Below are positions 56,498-64,000 of a stretch of 64,000 nt of DNA, one piece after another. The DNA is from Acholoe squamosa (Eukaryota > Annelida > Polychaeta > Phyllodocida > Polynoidae), in NCBI GenBank assembly GCA_949317995.1, contig OX439041.1:8010001-8074000 (forward strand), given 5' to 3'. The notes under the pieces were generated by a model. The model was not told where the DNA came from. It ran no database searches and was given only the letters and a program-made list of their open reading frames with translations. Each line of letters begins with the position of its first letter. The stretch's first letter is position 1. Position numbers and translations under genes: made by a program.

Positions 56498-59411
56498 TTA
56501 CTCATCCAGCTCATCACCCATTAACATCCTCTTGGACAAGTCTTGTATCTGCCTAATTCTTGCTTTAAATTTAAGTTTACTTTCACTGTGTTGGACATCA
56601 GCTCGGAGATTGTTCCATAACTCAACTCCTCTATATAGCGGCGAGTTGTTGAATCCCATGTTACGTGCTCTGGGAATGACTATCTTGATCTTTGATTCGG
56701 ACCTCATACCTGGCCTTCTGTTTTCCTCATCGACCCAATCTGGATTTCTTGATAATTTGTACATGAAGCTAAGCAATAATTCTTGTCGTCTCCTCATCAA
56801 TGAGTGGGATATTAGCCCGTTCATGGAGCTCTTCTTCATTAAGATCCAAACCTCTGAAACAAATTTTCAGGCCTCTCTTCTGCATTCTGTCTAACTTTTT
56901 TAACAGGCCTTCATTAGCCCCCTCGTAGGCAAAACAAGCGTAATCAAAAACAGACATTATGGTGGTTTTATAGACTGTTACAGCAACTTTTTCAGATAAC
57001 ATGTTTCTGAATTTACTGAATCTAAAAAGACGGTGGTTAATCTTACTATTTAAATCCTTTAGCGCAGGTTCAAAACTCAATAGACTGTCTAACTTTAGTC
57101 CTAAGTAGCAGTAGTTATTCAGGGTTTCAAGTTCTTTGTTATACAAATATAGTTTTTGGCCCCTGGACTTTGGTAACTTTTTGCATGAACCATACCACAC
57201 AACTTTGGATTTATCCGTGTTAGCAGTAAGCCTCTTAGTTACAAACCAGGATTGTAATCGATTTAATGCCGTTTGTAACCTATTGGTTATAGTTTCAATT
57301 TTGTTGTTTGAGCTGTATATTACCAAGTCGTCTGCACAAAGATAATGTTTACAATCAGCAAGAACATCACTGACATCATTTATATATAGTATGAACAAGA
57401 GCGGTCCCAATACAGACCCTTGCGGGACACCAAATCGTACTGGGGCTTCATTAGAAACAAAGGAACCAATTTTAGTATACTGGCTTCTCCCAGTTAAGTA
57501 ACTCATTAGCCAATTGAGTGTGATGTCATGTAAACCAAGTTGTCCTAAAATTTCAACAAGATAGGAGTGATAAACACAATCGAACGCCTTACGTAGGTCA
57601 AGATAACAAACTCCAGTCAAATGGCCTCTATCTCTATTTTCATAGATATCACTCAGGAGTCTGAAGACTGCATCTGCAGTCCCCAGTCCTGATCGATAAC
57701 CAAATTGTTTTGAAGAAATAACATTCTTCTTATTTAGAATTTCATTTAGATGGCAATACATTATTTTTTCCGCAATTTTGGAAGGTACAGGTAATAGTGA
57801 TATTGGCCGCCAATTGGTGATTAACTTTATATTACCGGGCTTGGGTATTGGATTCACCCTTGCCCTTTTCCATTTTTCAGGAAATATGCCACTGGTGAAG
57901 CTCAGTTCGTACAACCTAGTTACAGGATCTAACAAAAATAACAGTGCTGTTTTCAAAATATCACATCTAATACCATCAATTCCGGAAGTTTTGTTAACAT
58001 TTATTTCTTTTATGAGCATCTCAACAAAGCCTTTTTCAACTCGCACAGGAATTTCAGCTGGATCAACAGGTTCAGTCATTAATACACGCTCAGGATAACC
58101 ATTATCTGTGAAAGCTGAAGATAGTTTAGCACCAATATTTGAGAAATAATCATTTAAATAATTTACAGATTCGTGCTCTGACTTGATAAAACCATCATCA
58201 CCTATCAATTCTGGAGGGGCAATTTGCACCTCTGGTTTTAAAACTCCATTTAAAACTCTCCAGAATCGCTTTGGGTAAGACTTAGCCTCCTCCAGTGCAG
58301 ACTTGACCTGGTTGGCCTTTGAGTACCTGATAGCCTTATTAATTCTATAACGTAGCTGCCTGGCTTCATTGAGATAATAATCATCCTTAATTTTCGAAAA
58401 CAATTCCACATTGTCCTCGCGTTCATTTATCATTGACAAGATGTCATGTGTCATCCATTTATTTCTTCTGTCCACAATCTCAATTTCAGACCAAGGACAG
58501 TACTAATCTAAGTATTCAATTATCAAGTTTTCAATGAATGACCAAGCACCATCAGGGTCGTGCAGTTCATAAAAAACATCCCAGTCTGCCATTATTAGCC
58601 ACTCTTTGAAAGTTTCTTCATCATAACCTTTGTACTTTCTCATCCAAACTTTCTTTTTGATATAGTCAACCTTCTCTCTTGTTTTTACAGCAAACACAGG
58701 CAGATGATCACTTACTAAAAAATTCAAGACACCAGATGTAATAGACTCATTGTAATTAGTCAATATATTATCTAAACATGATACAATAATCTTATAGGGT
58801 CTAGTGCACTGATTAATGAGTTTATGATAGCCATTAAATCGGCAAGCATCGATTAGCTTTACAGTACTAGGTAGTTTTTCACGCAAGGTATTTATATTTA
58901 TGTCCCCCATAATCCATTGTTCAAGCCCTTCTTTATCTGCAATTTCCATAACACGAGACAAATGTAGAAAAAACTTATCTATCTTGCCAGAAGGAGGTCT
59001 ATATAGAGTGACCAATTGTAAAGTATGTGTCTTCAAGACTAGATCTAATACTAGACATTCAATATCCTTGTTACTACAACTAATGTCATTGCGTATCTTA
59101 ACATCAAGATTAATGTCATCTCGAATGTAAACTGCTAAACCTCCGCCTTTCTTTCTTTTTCGGTCCAGCCTGAACAAATTCATACCTTCCCAGTTTATTA
59201 AGTCATCATCATAGTCTTCATGTAACCAAGTTTCACTCATTCCAACTATATCAGCACCATCTAAATGGTCAAATATTTCCTGCCTTTTGTTAAACATGCT
59301 TCGTGTATTTAGATGTACCATTTTCAAGCCCTTCATATTTAGAAAATCGTTTAATCGTGTAGTTGTTGCCATTACATAAACAAATACAAGTAGGCAATAG
59401 TTTATATACAA
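56498..59411 (-). pseudogene. Inserted LINE ORF2: endonuclease and RT, nearly intact
   Basis: Endonuclease 58503-59411: MVHLNTRSMFNK, SETWLHED, LVTLYRPPSGK, WIMGDININT and VSDHLPVF are the APE-type active-site blocks. RT 56769-58475 is in the same frame: WRPISLLPVPSKIAEKIM, CYLDLRKAFDCV, FGVPQGSVLGPLLFILYIND. The catalytic box reads CADD where YADD is expected. One in-frame TAG (58503) separates endonuclease from RT. One frameshift near 56800 moves the last 110 codons (SPLYRGVELWNNL tail, ending 56498) to another frame. Closely related in organisation to LINE 1 at 12.0 kb. Confidence 0.92.
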
Positions 59412-60585
59412 AAATAAAGAATTATAAATTAAAAATAAAGGAGCCCCTGGCTAAATTCTAGCCAGAGACTCAGGTATCCACCAACAGAAATAACCAACTT
59501 AATGTTCTGTGGGTGGAGTACAACAAGAGAGAGGGAGCTAATACCAAGTTACTTATAAGATAATCTCAGCTCCGTGACAAAAGATAAAAAACCACGCATA
59601 TGCAATATTGTGTTGTGTCAATGAGTAAGTAAACTCTGGGTTTTTAACTTAAATTTCTATATATTATTGCATCTTATCAAATCAGTAAATTAGTTAAATA
59701 AATTACAAATAAGCACCTAAAGGAGGAGGGAAATAAAGTTAAAGTTAGAGGTTCAAAAAGGTTTTAAGCCCTTGGTTATTTTGATTCTAGTATAGAATAT
59801 TTTCTTAGTCATGTAGAATCACATGAAAAGTTAGGGATTAATATTGATAAATTAATTAATAAGTTACTACTAATGAAGGGTTAGTTAGCTCACCCAGTGT
59901 TACCGGACCGTGTACTAGTTTGGTCATAGATCTTATCTATGTATTCGTAGCTGAGACACCACAATGCACCCACTGTAATCATTCCGCCGTCACCAGTAGT
60001 AATGTTCTTACCTACAAATAGAATAGAACAAAAATTACAATACATCAATAACAGTGACACATTTTTCAATTATGAACCGATCAGCTATTTAATTAGCATT
60101 TCATTGTATCATGCCATTCGAGTGACAAAAAACTGTAGACAAAAATAATACAGAAGTAGTTCACGAGTAAATATATGTAACCATGCATTACTTAACACTA
60201 AGCGACCAAGAACATAGACCACCCTTTGTATAATCATCAATGTACCAACACCAGCTTGACTAAGCTTACAATGAGTGAAGCATGCATTTCTTTTATCGAA
60301 ATTTCCACTCTCAAATTTGGATGTGCTATGTGCATAAATTGCAACATGTTGCCTAGGGTAGAATAACAGGTCATTTTTAGAAAGTTCAGATATTCTATGA
60401 ACTTATCAAGTGGTCATAATAGTCATAGTAGGTGCAATCCTCACGAATTGCACCCAAGACAACCAGTCAGGTATCCCTTGGCTTTGTCAATTATAGAAAA
60501 GGTGTATTAGGTGCAATCCTCACGAATTGCTCCCAAGACAACCAGTCAGTCAATGAACTTGTGTTATAATCTTATGGACAAATGC
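59412..60585 (-). other. Inserted LINE: unusually long ORF1-ORF2 spacer
   Basis: About 1.2 kb without a long frame. A 42-bp direct repeat (ggtgcaatcctcacgaattg core, 60431 and 60510) lies near ORF1. A segment on the minus strand, 60012 down to about 59897, is open for about 39 codons. It is bracketed by an acceptor-like ttctatttgtag and a donor-like GGTGAG. Confidence 0.5.
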
Positions 60586-61223
60586 TCAGCCTAAGCATAT
60601 TTTATTTATCTGAGCAGTCACCTCGTCCCATTCATACTCATCATCTTCTTCATCTTCCATTACATCATCAGCTCCAGCAACATTCTCAACCTTCTCAGGC
60701 GGCAGGATTTTCTTGACTACCTGGGCAATACGTGCTGCTACTTCCTTCTTAACATCATCTGTGACATGTAGGCCATCTCTCATTTTTTAGGGCCATATTG
60801 GCATGAGAATTTCGGGGCTTTGCCAACCTTTCTCCCTTTCTTGCCCTGATTCCACCTGTTTTTGTGGAATACAGTGTGCAGCTTGATGGTGGGCATTTTG
60901 TAGATGGTGTTGAGATATTGCACATCTCCCTTTAGGAGTTTGATGCTCCTATTCAATGCAGGTTGATTGGGATCTAACAAGCTCTTGCGGTTGAATTTCT
61001 GAAGGTCCATGCCGAATATTGTACAAATAACATATTTGGTTTCAGGATGTTGTTTATTCAAGACCTGTAGCATCCGGCTTAGCCTGACTGAGACTACCGC
61101 CCTACAAGTGGCAGCATCAATGTGAGGGAAGTAGATGTCACGTGTCCCATGAATATAGCGCTGCGCTGTAACATCGCAGGCTCCGGCCATGAACACGACC
61201 AGGTCATAAGCCTCAGTGTCAAG
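60586..61223 (-). pseudogene. Inserted LINE ORF1: SGNH esterase-like, 5' truncated
   Basis: The frame opens at the truncation point with LDTEAYDLVVFMAGACDVTA, matching the G-x-x-D/N block of SGNH (GDSL) hydrolases. It continues through VICTIFGMDLQKFN to GPKK and a TGA at 60780. A second frame overlaps as ATGA (60783) and starts MRDGLHVTDDVKKEVA; the D-G-L-H is the catalytic Asp-His block of the same domain. It ends in an acidic tail (DDVMEDEEDDEYEWDE). Esterase ORF1 proteins are known from CR1-clade LINEs. The domain is thus split by a -1 frame change at an A6 run, and the Ser block is lost by truncation. Confidence 0.72.
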
Positions 61224-61252
61224 TTTTTTTTTGATGTCGGCGTTTTTTTTTT

Positions 61253-63352
61253 ATGTCGGCGAGTTCATCGAGAGACCAAAATGCAACACCCACCCGGCTG
61301 TCTACCAAACTACTTACAGCTGCCAAAACAGCATTATGACTGCCGCAGTCTGTGCAATCCGACCTCTGGCATAGCCGCACAGGGATACGACTAAGACCAT
61401 CGGCGTTTAGATGCTTGGCCCCACTTCGATGTTCGATCTTAGAGTTTTCGAGACCGAACTCCGAAAGGTGGGCCAGCCACCTACCCATCATCCCTTCAGC
61501 TTCTTTGAAATTCAGGAGCCATTTCAAAGACGAATGATCGGTGCGGATAGTTACCACCATAGAGGTAGTGCCTAAACTTCCTGGTGTACACGACAACCGC
61601 CAGCAGTTCCCTTTTGGTGGTGCAGTAGTTCCGTTGTGTTTTACTTAGAGTGTTGATAGCAAACGAGATCGGGACCTCTGCTCCATCCTGCTCTTGGGAT
61701 AGAACAGCCCCGATCGCGGTATTACTAGCGTCAGTGTCCAAGATAAAACGACCGTCGGGTGTGGGGAATTGAAGTACAGGTGTCTCCTTGAAACTTCGTT
61801 TTAACTCGACAAAGGCATGTTCGGCTCTTTCCAACCACGGGAATGCCTCGTAACGACCTCTACTACCTTTAGGTTTTTGGATCACTAAGTCCTGTAAAGG
61901 ACTTACGAGTTCCGCGAACCCTGGGATGAACTCTCGGTAGTAGGAACAAAAACCAATGAAGGATCGGATTTCCTTCACTGTAGTGGGCCTAGCCCAAGTC
62001 ATTACATCGCTATTTTTCCCCGGGTTGGCTTCTATACCCTGTTCAGACACGATTCGGCCCAGGTACTCGACTGAAGTCCTAAAAAGCTGACACTTTTTAG
62101 GTTTCAACTTCAGCCCCCATGCTCGAATCCTGTTGAAAACTTCTGCCAGATTCGCCATTGCTTCATCCGTCGTTTTGCCGAAGACGATGATATCATCGAG
62201 GTAAACCAGGCAACTCTTACCCAGCAAACCTCTCAACATCTCCTCCATCATTCGCTCGAATGTGGCGGGGGCGTTGCACAAACCAAACGCCATTCGATCG
62301 AACTCGAAGAGCCCCCTCTGGTAGGAAAAAGCGGTTTTCTCGACGTCGTCGGGATTCATCCCGATCTGCCAATATCCAGATTGGAGATCGAGACAACTAA
62401 ACCACTTGTTTCCTCCTAGGGCATCCAAGGATTCGTCGATGCGCGGGAGGGGGTAGGCATTTTTCTTAGTCACTCCATTCAGACATCGATAATCAACACA
62501 GAATCTCATGGTCCCATCCTTCTTCGTCACCATCTGGACGGGACTGGACCAGGGACTAGTACTTGGCCTAACCACCCCCGTATCCAACATCTCCTTAAGT
62601 TGTTCATCCGCAGCAGCTTTCTTGCTGAGCGGAATCCTTCTATAAGGGACTTGGATAGGTTGTGCGTCACCCGTGTCGATGTTATGCAGACATCGATCGG
62701 TGTGCCCTAACGGTTCATCTGGGGATTTAAAGACATCCACATGCTTACGTAGTAAGGCGGACAGCTTCAGTCTTTCTTCTGGCTGGGTCAGGTGGGTGTC
62801 GCCATACATGTCTAACAGCCAGGTAGGGAGCTCCCCCGTGTGGGTGCTCGCGATTTCTGCCATCTCGATGTCTGCAGCTTCTTGCTCGAGACGCATCATC
62901 ACGGATCCTACCTCCGGTGAAGAGAATTCACCGTTTCTGTCAGCGTACTGTATAGTACCGACCACCTGGCCCTTCTCCAGGACAATGTCTCGATTCAGTG
63001 GATTACAGACGGGAAACACTGTTTGACGGACATTGCTGACAAGGGCAGCCTCACCAACCAACCCAAAACTTCTCAGAGTTTTCAGGTCGGGTTCGACTAT
63101 GCCCTGTCGGTCTCTTTCCAGACCTTCGGATTTTACCAAGACATCGCACCGATGTCTGGCAGGTATCCTAGTGGTCTGTGCTACTGAGGCTATCGATGAC
63201 ACTCTCTTCAGTTTACACTGATGGTGCTCTTCTACCGGCTCGGTCATGACCAATTGACCCGTCCTTGGGTTCAGGATCATACCGTATAATGCCGCGAAGT
63301 CGAGCCCCAGAATGCCATCGTCAGCCACATCGGCCACTATTGGGCTACACAT
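61253..63352 (-). pseudogene. LTR element reverse transcriptase and RNase H region
   Basis: The RT has the Gypsy-type blocks SPWSSPVQMVTKKDG, FCVDYRCLNG, CLDLQSGYWQ, FGLCNAPATFERMME and the catalytic YLDDIIVF. The connection follows, with SFIGFCSYYREFIPGF. RNase H has DTDASNTAIGAVLSQ and ends with the usual HSSLKWLL...NADGLSR block near 61400. Upstream of the RT blocks, about 200 residues link to the protease. The main frame is long and readable; the RNase H end is broken and then cut off by the LINE. Confidence 0.9.
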
Positions 63353-64000
63353 AGTGGGTCAATGCGACCTTAAGAGGTAGAACCAATCGACCATAGGTCC
63401 GCATTTCGGCTCCAGACGCAGTGCATGCCGTTATTCCCTCGTAGAGATTATCTGACGGCACTACTAACGTCTTCGCGAGTTCCCGAGAGACAATGGTGTG
63501 GCTGGCTCCAGTATCTATCAGGAAGTCTAGAGAACGCCCTCGAATCTCTGCAGACAGGTACCATCGTTTCCCCGACAAGGGGGCGGTTCCTGCTAGCATT
63601 CTCAACCCTACGTCAGTACTCAGATCTATCCCTCTCTTCTTCAGAAAAGAGAGACAGGGATCATCTGAGGGAAGCTCTGTTGCGCAGACTCTGGCCAGCT
63701 GCCGCATCAGGGCTTCTCTCCCGGCGTCGACTTTCACTTTCGATCCAGTCGAATCCTCGACCTCGGAGTTCGGGCTGCCAGCGCCCTGTTCCTTGGCCAT
63801 TGAGGCTTTCTCTACACCAACATCTTCAGAACCCGACCGGTGATCAACCGGTGCTGCTGTGGTAAAGGGCTGGGACGGCCCTACCGGGACCTTACCTAGT
63901 TCCCTCGAATCTACTGTCGTCTGATCAGGAGTGCCAGAGGTGCTGATACCTTGGCTTTTCGATGGTCGGGCAGCTCGATTGCCAGGTCGAGCCGCCCGCC
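63345..64000 (-). CDS. LTR element protease and upstream linker, partial
   Basis: The aspartic protease signature LDFLIDTGASHTIVS lies near 63480-63530, within a frame ending about 63345. Upstream, the frame stays open to the window edge and is rich in Ser, Pro and Thr, consistent with the end of gag or a gag-pol linker. The start codon is outside the window. Confidence 0.75.
   Translation of the reverse strand, partial: RAARPGNRAARPSKSQGISTSGTPDQTTVDSRELGKVPVGPSQPFTTAAPVDHRSGSEDVGVEKASMAKEQGAGSPNSEVEDSTGSKVKVDAGREALMRQLARVCATELPSDDPCLSFLKKRGIDLSTDVGLRMLAGTAPLSGKRWYLSAEIRGRSLDFLIDTGASHTIVSRELAKTLVVPSDNLYEGITACTASGAEMRTYGRLVLPLKVALTHYV

Larger units (their letters stand above)
55921..61252 (-). 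mobile_element. CR1-like LINE inserted in the LTR element
   Basis: On the minus strand the body runs from 61223 to 55928 (about 5.3 kb). It ends with AATAAA (55943) and a 7-A tail at the 3' junction. The 5' junction is flanked by A-runs, and a short target segment (gccgacat) occurs twice there (61233-61242, 61253-61261), as expected from target-primed insertion into an A-rich site. The order is ORF1 (esterase, 5' truncated), a 1.2-kb spacer, ORF2 (endonuclease-RT), then a 3' UTR (55928-56497). The LINE is younger than its LTR host. Confidence 0.88.
51009..64000 (-). mobile_element. Ty3/Gypsy-class LTR element, broken, 5' part outside the window
   Basis: Reading on the minus strand from the right edge: end of gag or the gag-pol junction, protease, RT and RNase H, a 5.3-kb LINE insertion, integrase, two extra open frames, 3' LTR. 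The protease-RT-RNase H-integrase order is that of Ty3/Gypsy (Metaviridae-like) elements. Its base composition is clearly more GC-rich than the surrounding host DNA. It is a fossil: the pol region carries a handful of breaks in addition to the LINE insertion. Long stretches remain readable, so it is not very old. Only one LTR is in view, so age cannot be estimated from LTR divergence. Confidence 0.88.

Overview
The window looks like repeat-dense nuclear DNA from an invertebrate metazoan. Supporting signs are spliced exons with phase-1 introns and EGF-like modules, several Jockey/CR1-type LINEs, a Ty3/Gypsy-class element, tRNA-derived repeats and many small non-autonomous DNA transposons. There are no operons, Shine-Dalgarno sites or prokaryotic genes. 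I cannot name the phylum from sequence alone.

Layout. 1-4.9 kb: short degenerate repeats, two small hairpins, a LINE RT scrap and a tRNA-Lys-like relic. 4.94-10.1 kb: the most striking object, a 5.2-kb foldback element. It has matching inverted ends and two long arms built largely of an 81-bp dimeric satellite in opposite orientations. 10.1-12 kb: microsatellite and featureless DNA. 12.0-15.2 kb: a LINE with an uninterrupted 961-codon endonuclease/reverse transcriptase frame. 15.3-18.1 kb: a decayed second LINE carrying an 80-bp near-perfect hairpin insertion. 18.1-23.8 kb: mostly unassigned DNA with a TTAA-flanked (piggyBac-like) 715-bp element and a possible promoter near 23.6-23.8 kb. 24.05-32.56 kb: a second, larger relative of the foldback element, inflated by a 3.06-kb near-identical tandem duplication. 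32.6-44 kb: a mosaic of palindromic and TIR elements, including a TA-flanked 969-bp element nested in another foldback, followed by a 5'-truncated LINE tail on the minus strand.

44.4-50.5 kb: the only convincing host gene, on the plus strand. It has a signal-peptide exon followed by two EGF exons, all joined by phase-1 introns, so it encodes a secreted or membrane EGF-repeat protein whose later exons are not seen here. Its introns are full of MITEs. From 51.0 kb to the right edge lies a GC-richer Ty3/Gypsy-class LTR element on the minus strand, broken, with its 5' part outside the window. A 5.3-kb CR1-like LINE (esterase-type ORF1, endonuclease/RT ORF2) is inserted between its RNase H and integrase regions.

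How it fits together: host coding content is minimal. The window is a stack of nested insertions, and in three cases the pre-insertion site can be read from a paralogous copy inside the same window (TTAA at 26208 and 29266, TA at about 6194, TA in the opposite foldback arm near 40205). The foldback-plus-satellite family is the best candidate for something not previously described.
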